A stretch of 64,000 nucleotides of DNA from NCBI GenBank assembly GCA_029880855.1, contig JAOUNS010000001.1, forward strand, positions 62,001 to 126,000. The letters run 5' to 3'. Below, in pieces: positions 8,523 to 18,859 of this stretch. Below the pieces are notes generated by a model that was not told where the DNA came from, ran no database searches, and was given only the letters and a program-made list of their open reading frames with translations. The DNA is from Gammaproteobacteria bacterium. Lineage in GTDB: Bacteria; Pseudomonadota; Gammaproteobacteria; UBA6429; Thiohalophilaceae. A program made the translations under genes and the position numbers. The stretch's first letter is position 1, and every line of letters starts with the position of its first letter.

Positions 8523-9446
8523 ATGGATATGAATCGACAACAGATAACCCGATTGCATCAGGTCATTGAGCAGGCGGGGCAAATCATCCTCGGCAAACAA
8601 ACCGCCATCAAACTGGCCCTGACCTGCCTGCTGGCTCGCGGGCATCTAATCATTGAAGACCTGCCGGGCATGGGCAAGACCACCCTGGCCCATGTTATTG
8701 CCCAATTGCTGGGGCTGGATTTCAGTCGCATCCAGTTCACCAGTGACATGCTGCCCGCCGATGTGCTGGGGGTCTCGATCTATGAGCAGACCAATCATCG
8801 CTTTGTCTTTCACCCCGGCCCGATCTTCGCCAATGTGGTGCTGGCCGATGAGATCAACCGTTCCACACCCAAGACCCAGAGTGCCCTGCTGGAGGCCATG
8901 GAAGAGCGACAGATCACTATCGAAGGTGAAACACGCAGCCTGCCCGATCCGTTTTTTGTGATCGCCACCCAAAATCCGGCGGAACAGATCGGCACCTACG
9001 CCCTGCCGGAATCACAACTGGATCGCTTTTTAATGTCTATCTCGCTGGGTTATCCGGATGCCGAATCGGAACGCAAGCTGTTGGCCGCGACGGACCGGCG
9101 GGATGAGTTATTAAAGCTGACTCCGTGCATCAGCCACGGTGAGTTAACCCTGTTGCAGCAGCAGGTGAAACAGATCACCGCCACCGATGATTTGTTCGAT
9201 TATATCCAGGCCATTCTCAACTATACCCGCCAGTCCGAGCAGTTCGTGTGCGGTCTCTCCCCGCGTGCCGGCCTGGCCCTGTTAAATGCGGCCCGCGCCT
9301 GGGCCATGCTGGATGATCGCGATCATGTGATCCCGGAAGATATCCAGGTGGTGTTACCCCATATCACCGGCCATCGGTTACAGCAAGTCGAGTTCAATGC
9401 CGAGCAGTCCGTGGCGGAAAAACTGCTGGCCATCCCGATCCCCTAG
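8523..9446 (+). CDS. MoxR-family AAA+ ATPase
   Basis: 307 residues, the usual length of MoxR proteins. Walker A is EDLPGMGKTTL (about 45-55), Walker B VVLADEINRS (about 105), and sensor 1 lies in VIATQNPAEQIGTY. MoxR proteins act as cytoplasmic chaperones for metal insertion or assembly of VWA-type partners. The DUF58 gene follows after 12 bases and a transglutaminase gene overlaps that, the classical moxR-DUF58-tgpA arrangement, so the three are one operon. A second ATG two codons in is an alternative start. Confidence 0.95.
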   Translation: MDMNRQQITRLHQVIEQAGQIILGKQTAIKLALTCLLARGHLIIEDLPGMGKTTLAHVIAQLLGLDFSRIQFTSDMLPADVLGVSIYEQTNHRFVFHPGPIFANVVLADEINRSTPKTQSALLEAMEERQITIEGETRSLPDPFFVIATQNPAEQIGTYALPESQLDRFLMSISLGYPDAESERKLLAATDRRDELLKLTPCISHGELTLLQQQVKQITATDDLFDYIQAILNYTRQSEQFVCGLSPRAGLALLNAARAWAMLDDRDHVIPEDIQVVLPHITGHRLQQVEFNAEQSVAEKLLAIPIP

Positions 9447-9458
9447 CGGGTTTATCCC

Positions 9459-10433
9459 ATGTTAAAGGCAATACTGGATCGTCATCTGAACCTGTCACGC
9501 TTTTTTGTCGGCGAAGGTCCGCAACTGCCGCCGTATTTGTTACATCGCCGTCGCGTCTATATCCTGCCGACCCGGCAGGGACTGATCTTTGCCTTCCTGG
9601 TTTTCGTCATGTTGCTGGCCTCGGTGAATTACAACAACAACCTGGGATATATGCTGACCTTCCTGCTGACCGGGGTGATGGTGATCAGTATTTTCCACAC
9701 CTACAGCAACCTGCTTGCGCTGGAGATCGGTCCGGCCATGCTCAAGCCGGCCTTCGCCGGACACACCACCCCCGTGGCGATCCAGATCACCAATCACGGC
9801 TTCACTACGCGTTGCGCCGTGGAGTGCCGGCTGCCCAAACAACCTGCCGTCACGCTGGATGTTGCCGCCAACAGCAGCATCTTTGTCCGGCTGCCCATCA
9901 AGTTTGACCGGCGCGGGCTGCATCCCTTGCCCCGTTTTATCGTGGCCACGGTGTTCCCGCTTGGTCTGTTTCGGGCCTGGTCGCATGTCCAGTTACAACA
10001 ATCCATTCTGATCTACCCCGCACCGGCCGATGATCCGTGCCTGCCGCAAAACACACACGGTGATCAACAGGGTGAAACCCGGACGGTGCAGGGGCTGGAC
10101 GACTTTGAGGGGTTGCGTAACTACCAGCCCGGCGACTCCCTCTACCGTATCCACTGGAAGACCGCTGCCAAACACCAGCTCCTGCAAACCAAGCAGTACG
10201 TGGGCAGTGCGGCGGCTGATTTGTATCTGCGCTGGGCGGACACCACCCGTCAGGATGTCGAGACGCGCCTGTCGCAACTGACCCGCTGGGTATTGCTGGC
10301 CGATGCCGCCAGCCGTACTTATGGTCTTGAAATACCCGGCCACGCCTATCCACCGGACAGCGGCCCGGCCCATAAACACCGCTGCCTCGCAGCCCTGGCC
10401 CTGTATGGCAGCAGCGATGACAGCAGAACTTAA
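9459..10433 (+). CDS. DUF58 domain protein
   Basis: 324 residues. Two hydrophobic segments near residues 33-75 (QGLIFAFLVFVMLLASVNY and MLTFLLTGVMVISIFHTY) anchor it in the inner membrane. The DUF58 signature lies in DDFEGLRNYQPGDSLYRIHW (about 212-231). It is the VWA-like partner usually found between MoxR and the transglutaminase. The start is 12 bases after the moxR stop and its 3' end overlaps the next gene. Confidence 0.92.
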   Translation: MLKAILDRHLNLSRFFVGEGPQLPPYLLHRRRVYILPTRQGLIFAFLVFVMLLASVNYNNNLGYMLTFLLTGVMVISIFHTYSNLLALEIGPAMLKPAFAGHTTPVAIQITNHGFTTRCAVECRLPKQPAVTLDVAANSSIFVRLPIKFDRRGLHPLPRFIVATVFPLGLFRAWSHVQLQQSILIYPAPADDPCLPQNTHGDQQGETRTVQGLDDFEGLRNYQPGDSLYRIHWKTAAKHQLLQTKQYVGSAAADLYLRWADTTRQDVETRLSQLTRWVLLADAASRTYGLEIPGHAYPPDSGPAHKHRCLAALALYGSSDDSRT

Positions 10434-12402
10434 TCAATCCAGGGCAGCCACGGCCTTTTTGTTGGCCGGTCTGACCACCGCCATCCTGCCCCTGCTGATT
10501 CAGTTGCCGCTGTTGGTGGGTCTGTTTTGCGCCGGCCTGCTGCTGTGGCGTTTCCTGCATGACATGGGCCGCGTTCCCCTGCCCCGCAAACCCGTGTTAT
10601 TCGGCTTGCTGTTGCTGGTGATGCTGGGTGTGTTTCAACACTTTCACACCATCATCGGTCGCCACGCCGGCTCCGCCCTGCTGATTTGCCTGCTGTGTCT
10701 GAAATTGCTGGAGTTGCGCACCTTGCGCGATGTCTCCATGGCGGTGCAGCTGGCCTTCTTCTCCATCCTGGCGGGATTCCTGTTTAACCAGTCCATCCCG
10801 GCGGCGGTGTTGATGTTCGCAGCGGTGATCCTGTTGCTCGGCGCCCTGTTGACCTTTCACCATGCCCGCGCCGGATATCACTCCACAGCGGCTGTCGAGA
10901 AGGGGCATATCGCCCACGCGGCGCGGATGGTGCTCTATGCGGTGCCGCTGATGTTGATCCTGTTTGTGCTCTTCCCCCGTCTCAATACCACTCTGTGGAG
11001 TCTGCCGGAGGATGCCTCACAAGGCCAAACCGGCCTGTCCGGCACCATGTCTCCCGGGCTGGTCAGCCGGCTGAGTAACTCGCCGGAGGTGGCGTTTCGT
11101 GCGCAATTTGACACCGCGCCACCGGACAAGCTGCTGCGTTACTGGCGCGGACCGGTGCTGTGGTTTTTTGACGGGTTCACCTGGTCGGCCCCTGACAGCG
11201 CCCCCCTGCTGATCACCACGCCCGTGCTGGAACAAAAACGGAACAAGATCAGTTACCACATCACCCTGCAACCCCACCAGTCCACCTGGTTGTTTGCCCT
11301 GGACATGCCGGGCGCTGTCCCGGATGGCGCACTCATGAATGATGCGCTGCAGCTACTCTCGCCACAGCCCGTCAGCAAGTTGCTTAAATACCGTGTCGAT
11401 TCCTATTTGCATTATGTGCTGCCGCGCCAGAGTGATCGACCGAATATCACTTTTCTGGCCGTACCCAGGCACATCGGTCCGCAAACACGTCGTCTGGTGC
11501 AGCAACTGCAGCGACAACACCCGGCGCCGGAGGCATTTATCAACGCCGTGCTGGACCATTTCCGCGAGAATGATTATTACTATTCCCGCACGCCGCCACT
11601 GTTGTTTGACGATCCCATTGATGAGTTCCTGTTTCAATCCAAACGCGGTTACTGTGAGCACTACGCCTCCACCTTTACCATCATGCTGCGCCTGGCCGGG
11701 ATCCCGGCCCGGGTCGTTACCGGCTATCAAGGCGGAGAGATGAACCCGCTGAGTAATTATATGATTGTGCGCCAATCCGACGCCCATGCCTGGTCAGAGG
11801 TCTATCTCAACGACAAAGGCTGGGTCCGGGTGGATCCCACCGCCGTGATACCGGTAAACCGTATCGAAAATCCGGCCGATGCCGTGCGCCTGCGCCCCGG
11901 TCTGATCGATGTCTCCCGTTATGTGGATCGTGAGTGGTACAAAAAGACCCTCAAGCAATTTCGTTTTGCTGTTGATGTCATCAACAACCACTGGAATCAA
12001 TGGGTGGTGGGCTATAACGAAAAGCGGCAACGCTCCTTCTTCGATATCATCGGCATCCTGGAATTCGGCTGGTACGGGATCGGCTACCTGCTGGTGGCCG
12101 CCCTCAGTCTGGTCACCCTGCTGATCGGCTTCCGGATTTTGACTCTGCAACGGGGCAAGTCGGATCCGGTCCGGCGCATCTATCGGCGGTTCCTGAAAAA
12201 AACCGCCCGTCGCAAACTCTACCAGGCCCCGACAGAGGGGGCTCTGAGCTTCGCCGCACGAGTGGCGGAACGTTTTCCGGCCCAACGCACCGCATTGCTC
12301 ACCATCGCCGAGACTTACAACGACCTGCGCTATGGCCACCCGGATCAGGATGCGCTCGCCGAACTCAGGCAGGCAATCAACAACCTGCGACTGACCCCAT
12401 AA
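10405..12402 (+). CDS. TgpA-type membrane transglutaminase
   Basis: About 665 residues from the ATG at 10405 (a second ATG at 10417 is equally possible); it overlaps the DUF58 gene by 17-29 bases. The N-terminal third holds several membrane helices (TgpA_N type). The periplasmic transglutaminase core has the Cys-His-Asp triad in RGYCEHYASTF, SDAHAWSEV and WVRVDPTAV. One further helix (GYLLVAALSLVTLLIGF) precedes a C-terminal cytoplasmic DUF4129-like tail. TgpA of Pseudomonas aeruginosa is essential; the substrate is unknown. The frame from 10303 is only an upstream extension inside the DUF58 gene. Confidence 0.93.
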   Translation: MAAAMTAELNQSRAATAFLLAGLTTAILPLLIQLPLLVGLFCAGLLLWRFLHDMGRVPLPRKPVLFGLLLLVMLGVFQHFHTIIGRHAGSALLICLLCLKLLELRTLRDVSMAVQLAFFSILAGFLFNQSIPAAVLMFAAVILLLGALLTFHHARAGYHSTAAVEKGHIAHAARMVLYAVPLMLILFVLFPRLNTTLWSLPEDASQGQTGLSGTMSPGLVSRLSNSPEVAFRAQFDTAPPDKLLRYWRGPVLWFFDGFTWSAPDSAPLLITTPVLEQKRNKISYHITLQPHQSTWLFALDMPGAVPDGALMNDALQLLSPQPVSKLLKYRVDSYLHYVLPRQSDRPNITFLAVPRHIGPQTRRLVQQLQRQHPAPEAFINAVLDHFRENDYYYSRTPPLLFDDPIDEFLFQSKRGYCEHYASTFTIMLRLAGIPARVVTGYQGGEMNPLSNYMIVRQSDAHAWSEVYLNDKGWVRVDPTAVIPVNRIENPADAVRLRPGLIDVSRYVDREWYKKTLKQFRFAVDVINNHWNQWVVGYNEKRQRSFFDIIGILEFGWYGIGYLLVAALSLVTLLIGFRILTLQRGKSDPVRRIYRRFLKKTARRKLYQAPTEGALSFAARVAERFPAQRTALLTIAETYNDLRYGHPDQDALAELRQAINNLRLTP

Positions 12403-12500
12403 GGAGAGCAGCCCGCTCCGAATCAGGTCGTGTCTATAGTCATTACCCGCGCAGGGTATTAAGATGTCAGTTGCACAGACTTTACCGGAACCATACACAC

Positions 12501-13763
12501 ATGCTGCCCACCCCCGTCACCCGGCGCTTGTTCGGACTTGCCTGCCTGTTAATCCTGCTGTTCGCGGTGAATGGCTGTGATCAGCAACCCGGCAAGGGCG
12601 ATCCGGCAAAGGAAACCGCCCTCGATCATGCGGCAAAACACCTCGATCCTGTTTACATCTGCCCCATGCATGCGCATATCGTGCAAAATAACCCCGGTTC
12701 CTGCCCGGTCTGCGGTATGGATCTGGAACAACGCAAGCCCCCCGCCGCCAAACCCGATACGACGGTGCAGCTCTCGCCCGATGTGGTGCAAAAGCTGGGG
12801 GTGCGCACCGCCCGGGTGGAAGAGGGCAAGCTGTGGAAGTTCATCAAGACCGTGGGCTATGTCACCTATAACGAGCGCCGCACGTCGGTGGTCACCACCC
12901 GCACCTACGGCTGGATTGAGAATCTCGGGGTTCGCACCGTCGGGCGCGAGGTGAAAAAAGGCCAACTGCTGCTGGAGCTCTACTCACCCGATTTTCTGGA
13001 GACCCAAAAAGAGTTCATCGCGGCACAGAAGAAGGACCAGTCCGGCACCCTGAAAAAATACGGCGCCCGTCAGGAGAGTGTGCCTTCCCGTGATTACCTG
13101 CGCTATCTGGAGATCTCCGAGAGCATGGCCAACGAGATCGCCCGAACCGGCAAGCCCAAACACCGCATCCCCATCTATGCCCCGCAACACGGCGTGATCA
13201 TTCGCCATGAAGTGAAAAAGCACCAGTTTGTCGAACCCGACTATCCCCTGTTCGTCATTGCCGATCTGACCAGCGTCTGGGTGGAAGCCGACGTCTATGA
13301 ACACCAGCTCGACTGGATCAAGCCGGGTCTGCCCACGGAAATCGAAGTCCAGGCCCTGCCGGGCCGGCGGTTTCAGGGACAGCTTACTTATATATACCCT
13401 GAGCTGGACCCCAAAACCCGCACCCTCAAGGTCCGCCTGCTGGTCAACAACCCGGACCTGAAACTCAAACCCAATATGTTTGCCCAGGTGCGCATTCTGG
13501 GCGGTCCCAAGGAAAAGGCCCTGAAGATCCCCCGCGAAGCCCTTATCGTCACAGGCGAACGGGAAAGCGTCATCCGCGTCCTCGGCAATGGCAAATTCAA
13601 ACCGGTGGATGTGGTCACCGGTATGCGCAGCCGGGGTGAAGTGGAAATCATCAAGGGATTAAAAAAAGGCGACCGCATCGTCGTCTCCGGCCAGTTCCTC
13701 ATCGACTCCGAAGCCAACCTGCAAGCCAGCTTCCGGCGCTTTGGTTCAAATCAGGGAAAGTAA
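12501..13763 (+). CDS. cusB: CusB-type heavy-metal RND efflux adaptor lipoprotein
   Basis: 420 residues from the ATG at 12501 (a TTG at 12471 gives ten more). The lipoprotein signal ends in LLFAVNGC. It is followed by a heavy-metal-binding domain (YICPMHAHIVQNNPGSCPVC, then GMDL) of the type fused to many CusB proteins, then barrel-sandwich, helical hairpin and beta-barrel regions of a membrane fusion protein (GWIENLGVRTVGREVKKGQ; PIYAPQHGVIIRHEVKKHQF). It should bridge the inner-membrane pump encoded next to an outer-membrane channel. No cusC or cusF lies here, so the channel is encoded elsewhere. Likely substrates are Cu(I) or Ag(I). Confidence 0.9.
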   Translation: MLPTPVTRRLFGLACLLILLFAVNGCDQQPGKGDPAKETALDHAAKHLDPVYICPMHAHIVQNNPGSCPVCGMDLEQRKPPAAKPDTTVQLSPDVVQKLGVRTARVEEGKLWKFIKTVGYVTYNERRTSVVTTRTYGWIENLGVRTVGREVKKGQLLLELYSPDFLETQKEFIAAQKKDQSGTLKKYGARQESVPSRDYLRYLEISESMANEIARTGKPKHRIPIYAPQHGVIIRHEVKKHQFVEPDYPLFVIADLTSVWVEADVYEHQLDWIKPGLPTEIEVQALPGRRFQGQLTYIYPELDPKTRTLKVRLLVNNPDLKLKPNMFAQVRILGGPKEKALKIPREALIVTGERESVIRVLGNGKFKPVDVVTGMRSRGEVEIIKGLKKGDRIVVSGQFLIDSEANLQASFRRFGSNQGK

Positions 13764-13767
13764 CATA

Positions 13768-13803
13768 ACGCAAAGAGCGCAAAGACGCAGAGAACGCAAA
13801 GGG
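13768..13803. repeat. Short GCAAAG-type tandem repeat
   Basis: Between cusB and cusA, four imperfect units related to ACGCAAAG follow each other (ACGCAAAG, GCGCAAAG, ACGCAGAG, ACGCAAAG). This kind of short degenerate repeat is common between genes in many proteobacteria. It breaks the otherwise tight cusBA pair, adding to a 136-base gap. Confidence 0.6.
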
Positions 13804-13899
13804 ATTTATTTGATCACTTTGTGAAAGCTATTGGGCAGGCTGTGTGGATAAACAATTATCAAACGACTTGGTTCAGAACAAGGCGTGAAACATTAATAA

Positions 13900-16800
13900 G
13901 TGACAAACACCATGTTGATTAATCTCATCCGCTGGTCGATTTACAACCGCATTCTGGTGTTGGTGGTGACCTTGATCGTGACCGGTTGGGGCTGGTTGTC
14001 GTTAAAGCAGATCCCGCTGGATGCCTTGCCGGATCTGTCCGATGTGCAGATCATCATTCGCACCAGTTATCCCGGCCAATCTCCCCGCGTGGTGGAGGAT
14101 CAGATCACCTATCCCATTTCCACCACCATGCTGGCGGTGCCCGGTGCGGTGGCGGTGCGCGGTTATTCCTTCTTTGGTGATTCCTATGTGTATGTGGTGT
14201 TTAAAGACGGCACTGATCTCTATTGGGCCCGTTCGCGTGTGCTGGAGTATTTGAATCAGGCGATTGCCCGTTTGCCCGCCGGTGTGCAACCGTTGTTGGG
14301 TCCGGACGCCACCGGTGTCGGCTGGGTCTATTCCTATGCCCTGGTGGATCGTACCGGCCGGCATGATCTGGCACAGTTACGCAGCCTGCAGGACTGGTTC
14401 CTCAAGTTTGAATTGCAAACCGTTCCCGGCGTAGCGGAGGTGGCCACTGTCGGCGGTATGGTGCGGCAATATCAGATCATTGCCGATCCGGAACACCTGC
14501 GCGCCTACAAGGTATCACTCAGTCAGTTTGCCGCTGCGATTCGTAACAACAATCATGAAGTGGGCGGTTCGGTGCTGGAACTGGCCGAAGCGGAATACAT
14601 GATCAATACCGTGGGCTATCTCACTTCCAAAGAAGATATCGAAAAGATACCGGTGCGCACCACCGAAGACGGTCGTCCGTTACTGGTGCGCGATCTGGCC
14701 ACGGTGCAGGTCGGACCCGAGATGCGACGCGTAGTCGCCGATCTGGATGGTGAAGGTGAAGTGACCGGTGGTATTGTGGTGATGCGTCACGGTGAAAACG
14801 CGCTCAATACCATCGCGGCGGTGAAGCAGCGCATTGCCCAACTCAAGCCCGGCCTGCCTGAAGGGGTGGAGATCATCGAAACCTATGACCGTTCCACCCT
14901 GATCAAGAATGCAGTCGACAATCTCTCCGGCAAACTGCTGCAAGAACTGGCGGTGGTGGCGCTGGTCTGTCTGGTGTTTTTGTTTCATCTGCGCTCTGCC
15001 TTTGTCGCCATCATCACCTTGCCCATCGGGATATTGGTGGCATTTATCGTCATGACTCGATTGGGGATCAATGCCAACATCATGTCACTGGGTGGCATCG
15101 CCATTGCCATCGGCGCGATGATCGATGCCGCCATTGTTATGATCGAAAACGCACACAAGCACATCGAAAAATGGCAACAGGCCAATCCGCAGCAAACACT
15201 CGCCACACCACAACGTTGGGAACTGATCACCACGGCGGCCACTGAGGTGGGACCGGCCCTGTTCTTCTCACTCCTCATGATCACGCTCAGCTTTCTGCCG
15301 GTCTTCACGCTGGAAGCACAGGAAGGTCGCCTCTTCGCACCGCTGGCCTATACCAAGACCTGGGCCATGGCGGCAGCAGCGGGTTTATCGGTTACGCTGG
15401 TACCGGTAATGATGGGTTACTTTATTCGCGGCCACATCCCGGCGGAAAACAGCAACCCGATCAACCGCCGGCTGATTCAGCTCTATCGTCCCCTGCTGGA
15501 AAGGATCCTGCATCGCCCGCGCACCACACTGGTCGTGGCGGCATTGATCATGAGCAGCACCCTGTTGCCCATCAGCAAACTGGGCAGTGAGTTTATGCCG
15601 GAACTGAATGAAGGCGATCTGATGTATATGCCCACCACCTTGCCCGGTCTCTCCATCGGCAAGGCGCAACAGTTATTGCAACAAACGGATCGCCTGATCA
15701 AAAGCGTGCCGGAGGTTAAACAGGTGTTCGGCAAGATCGGCCGTGCCGACACGGCCACTGATCCCGCCCCGCTGACCATGATCGAAACCATTATTCAACT
15801 CAAACCCAAAGCGGAGTGGCGCAAGGGGATGACGCTGCAAAAGATCATCCAGGAACTGGATGCCACGGTAAATCTGCCCGGCATCACCAATGCCTGGCTG
15901 ATGCCCATCAAGACCCGCATTGATATGCTCTCCACCGGGATCAAAACCCCGGTCGGTATTAAAGTGGCCGGTTCCGATCCACAGGTCATTGAGGTGATCG
16001 GTCGTGATATTGAACAGATCATCGGTCGGATAAAAGGCACACGTTCGGTCTATTCAGAACGGGTCGCCGCCGGCCGCTATATTCAGGTCATTCCTGATCG
16101 CGACAAGATCGCCCTGCTCGGTCTGAACATCAAACTGATCAATGATGTGATCAGTGCAGCCGTGGGCGGCATCAATGTCAGCTCCACGGTGGAAGGAACC
16201 GAACGCTATCCCATCAACCTGCGCTTTGCCCGTGAAGTGCGCGACGATCTGGACAAGTTGCGGGAACTGCCCATCATCACTCCGGCCGGGGTGGAACTGG
16301 CCCTGGGCCAGGTGGCAACCATCAAAGTGGTCGATGGCCCGCCCATGTTGAAGAGTGAAAACGCCCGTCTCAACGGCTGGACCTTTGTGGATATTCATGG
16401 GGTTGATCTGGGCGGCTATATCAAAGAGGCGCGCCTGATACTTGAACAGGAACTCAAGCTGCCGGTCGGTTACTCACTCAGCTGGGCCGGTCAATATGAA
16501 TATATGCAACGGGCCAAAGACAAACTTTGGGAAGTCATTCCGTTTACCGTCTTGATCATCTTCCTCCTGCTATATCTCACCTTCCGGCGCAGTGGTGAAG
16601 TGTTGCTGGTGATCACCACCCTGCCCTTTGCCCTGACCGGCGGTTTCTGGTTGATCTATTTGCTGGGCTACCACCTCTCTGTTGCGGTGGCCATCGGTTT
16701 TATTGCTCTGGCCGGTGTGGCGGCCGAGTTTGGGGTGGTGATGCTGGTCTATCTGGATCGCGCCATGGAAGAGCATCGGCAGAACAATCAACTCAACAAC

Positions 16801-17052
16801 ACAGATGATCTCATCAACGCCATCATCGAAGGCGCCGTGTTGCGTGTGCGCCCCAAGGCCATGACTGTGGCAGTAATCATCGCCGGGCTTATTCCCATCA
16901 TGATCGGCACCGGCACCGGCTCCGAAGTCATGCAACGCATCGCCGCCCCCATGGTCGGCGGCATGATCACCGCGCCGTTGTTGTCGCTGTTTGTGATACC
17001 GGTGGTCTATCTATTATGGAAAAATCGGCAAATCGACCAAGCGATAAAGTAA
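13900..17052 (+). CDS. cusA: CusA-type heavy-metal RND efflux pump
   Basis: 1,050 residues from a GTG at 13900 (ATG at 13912 gives 1,046), close to the 1,047 of E. coli CusA. It has twelve predicted helices. The fourth-helix motif GGIAIAIGAMIDAAIVMIEN carries the Asp of the proton relay. The porter-domain stretch TRIDMLSTGIKTPVGIKVAG matches the CusA/CzcA heavy-metal subfamily, and it contains one of the substrate-site Met positions of CusA. With CusB it should move Cu(I)/Ag(I) from the periplasm or cytoplasm out of the cell. No regulator gene adjoins. Confidence 0.95.
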   Translation: MTNTMLINLIRWSIYNRILVLVVTLIVTGWGWLSLKQIPLDALPDLSDVQIIIRTSYPGQSPRVVEDQITYPISTTMLAVPGAVAVRGYSFFGDSYVYVVFKDGTDLYWARSRVLEYLNQAIARLPAGVQPLLGPDATGVGWVYSYALVDRTGRHDLAQLRSLQDWFLKFELQTVPGVAEVATVGGMVRQYQIIADPEHLRAYKVSLSQFAAAIRNNNHEVGGSVLELAEAEYMINTVGYLTSKEDIEKIPVRTTEDGRPLLVRDLATVQVGPEMRRVVADLDGEGEVTGGIVVMRHGENALNTIAAVKQRIAQLKPGLPEGVEIIETYDRSTLIKNAVDNLSGKLLQELAVVALVCLVFLFHLRSAFVAIITLPIGILVAFIVMTRLGINANIMSLGGIAIAIGAMIDAAIVMIENAHKHIEKWQQANPQQTLATPQRWELITTAATEVGPALFFSLLMITLSFLPVFTLEAQEGRLFAPLAYTKTWAMAAAAGLSVTLVPVMMGYFIRGHIPAENSNPINRRLIQLYRPLLERILHRPRTTLVVAALIMSSTLLPISKLGSEFMPELNEGDLMYMPTTLPGLSIGKAQQLLQQTDRLIKSVPEVKQVFGKIGRADTATDPAPLTMIETIIQLKPKAEWRKGMTLQKIIQELDATVNLPGITNAWLMPIKTRIDMLSTGIKTPVGIKVAGSDPQVIEVIGRDIEQIIGRIKGTRSVYSERVAAGRYIQVIPDRDKIALLGLNIKLINDVISAAVGGINVSSTVEGTERYPINLRFAREVRDDLDKLRELPIITPAGVELALGQVATIKVVDGPPMLKSENARLNGWTFVDIHGVDLGGYIKEARLILEQELKLPVGYSLSWAGQYEYMQRAKDKLWEVIPFTVLIIFLLLYLTFRRSGEVLLVITTLPFALTGGFWLIYLLGYHLSVAVAIGFIALAGVAAEFGVVMLVYLDRAMEEHRQNNQLNNTDDLINAIIEGAVLRVRPKAMTVAVIIAGLIPIMIGTGTGSEVMQRIAAPMVGGMITAPLLSLFVIPVVYLLWKNRQIDQAIK

Positions 17053-17208
17053 TACCGAGCTTTTTTCTGCACTTCACGACCCGTCCTTTGTATCTCGGGT
17101 GCGTATATTTTTCATGCTCATTTTATAGCCATTTTAATACTTGAATATCCAGTTGTTCACCTATATAAGTAGGTAAAACCATGGACCAGGGATAGAGGGG
17201 GATAGAGA

Positions 17209-18375
17209 ATGATTCTTGAACTGCACACCGGCAATGATACGAACAAGCTGACTTTGCTCTACCACGATCCCGCGGTAAAAACGGAAGCCCGCATCCTTGG
17301 TTCTGTCCTGTTGGTCATTGTCTTTGGCGCTATCATTGCCTCATTCACCACAGATACTGACATTGGCAGCTATCTCATTATTTTTATAGTAATGGTATTG
17401 CTTTTTCCCATCATCACATTTTTATTCAAAACGGCTGTTCATTCCAATTTGCGCCTCCGCGGCTATAGAATTGACGAAAATGATCCGGCAGATGCAGTAA
17501 ATAAAAATTACAGCTTTTTTGGCAAGATCAGGGCCAGGAAATCAATCACATTTGATAAAGCAGACGGGAACACTGTCAATAACAAAAAATCACCGGATCC
17601 GTCAGTCCTTGAATCTGTTTTTGTCGAACCCTTGTTTGGCAATAACAACAAACTCCTGCACCGGTTTTTGCTGCGATTCGACGGTAAGGATATTTCTTTC
17701 ATTGTTACAAATGATTACCAAACCCTGCTGGATATCGCCGGCAAACTGGCCAAACATACCAACGTCGACTTCATCCTTGATGAAGACTATGCGCAGAAAA
17801 TCAATGACGTGAAAAAAACCGCTGAAGCAGCGGCCTATCGCGAGTATTCCCCGGATGAGTTGTTTATCAACGATGACGGAGATAGTGTCACCGCCGTCAT
17901 TAAATGGCACAGTGATTATGGAAAATTTTTGTTTTCCATACCGGTTTTACTTGTTGCCGTCGGCTTCCCCTTGCACGACTGGATTGGCGACTCCCCTGAC
18001 AAATTAACCAGGGCAGTTTTCCTCGGTTATGCCTTGTTCACCTATGTCAGCTTTCATTATGCCGCCGCCATGTATGTGAACCGGACCGAGATACTCATTG
18101 AGGATGGAAAATTAAAAACCACCATTAGCCCTTTCCCCTGGTTTGGGGAACAAATTATCAAGCTGGATGAAATTCAGGATATTGAAATAACTGAAAACAA
18201 CAAGTCATATCATGGCCGGAATAAATTTGACCTGACCCTCATTAAAACCAATGGCAACAAACTGCGCCTGACCGGTGATCTGGTCACATTTCAGGATGCC
18301 AGGACAATAAAAAATCTCATCCGGGAAAAAATTACACATCATCTGAAAACGGATAACAGTCTCAAACACATATAA
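17209..18375 (+). CDS. Membrane protein with PH-like C-terminal region
   Basis: 388 residues. There are two hydrophobic segments near 32-70 (ILGSVLLVIVFGAIIASF and the following one), a central soluble part, and two more near 245-290. The last 100 residues (EILIEDGKLKTTISPFPWFG, ending in a basic Lys-rich helix) look like a bacterial PH-type domain. AGGGGGATAGAGA precedes the ATG. The next gene starts 14 bases after its stop, so the two are co-transcribed. Family not recognised. Confidence 0.65.
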   Translation: MILELHTGNDTNKLTLLYHDPAVKTEARILGSVLLVIVFGAIIASFTTDTDIGSYLIIFIVMVLLFPIITFLFKTAVHSNLRLRGYRIDENDPADAVNKNYSFFGKIRARKSITFDKADGNTVNNKKSPDPSVLESVFVEPLFGNNNKLLHRFLLRFDGKDISFIVTNDYQTLLDIAGKLAKHTNVDFILDEDYAQKINDVKKTAEAAAYREYSPDELFINDDGDSVTAVIKWHSDYGKFLFSIPVLLVAVGFPLHDWIGDSPDKLTRAVFLGYALFTYVSFHYAAAMYVNRTEILIEDGKLKTTISPFPWFGEQIIKLDEIQDIEITENNKSYHGRNKFDLTLIKTNGNKLRLTGDLVTFQDARTIKNLIREKITHHLKTDNSLKHI

Positions 18376-18389
18376 ACAGGGAGATAGTT

Positions 18390-18710
18390 ATGGAATTTTT
18401 TACACTGTTGGGGATTTTGCTCATGGTCACTCTCCTGCCGATCAAATTTGCCGGTGATTATCTGGGAGCGGAACGAACAGGACTCGGCTGGTGTTTTATG
18501 GCGATACTTGCCGGCAGCGGCTTTCAGAAAATGGCGGGGCAACTCACGATGTTGAGTGCACCGGTTATTTATCTGGTCGGCTTGTTGCTGTCCGGCATGG
18601 GTTTTGCCCTGTTCCTGAAAACAACATACCTGAAAGGCCTGGCCATCGCGACATTTCAACTGGTCGCAACGGCGATCATCCTCAACCTGTTTGTCTGGTT
18701 CCAGCACTGA
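18390..18710 (+). CDS. Small integral membrane protein
   Basis: 106 residues, almost wholly hydrophobic, with about four helices, each broken by a short basic or Gly-rich turn. A strong AGGGAGA ribosome site lies 6 bases before the ATG, and it follows the 17209 gene by 14 bases. No family recognised. Confidence 0.6.
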   Translation: MEFFTLLGILLMVTLLPIKFAGDYLGAERTGLGWCFMAILAGSGFQKMAGQLTMLSAPVIYLVGLLLSGMGFALFLKTTYLKGLAIATFQLVATAIILNLFVWFQH

Positions 18711-18859
18711 ACAAAATATTGCCCCGCACCTGCAGTACCATCACAAAACCTGTCACTACTACCATAGGACTGGTTTGTCGTTATGAATTCAGTCTGCATT
18801 AAGACAGTTTCAAATAACCTCAAGGATAACCAAACCAACTTATTCCTGTGGTGATCACT

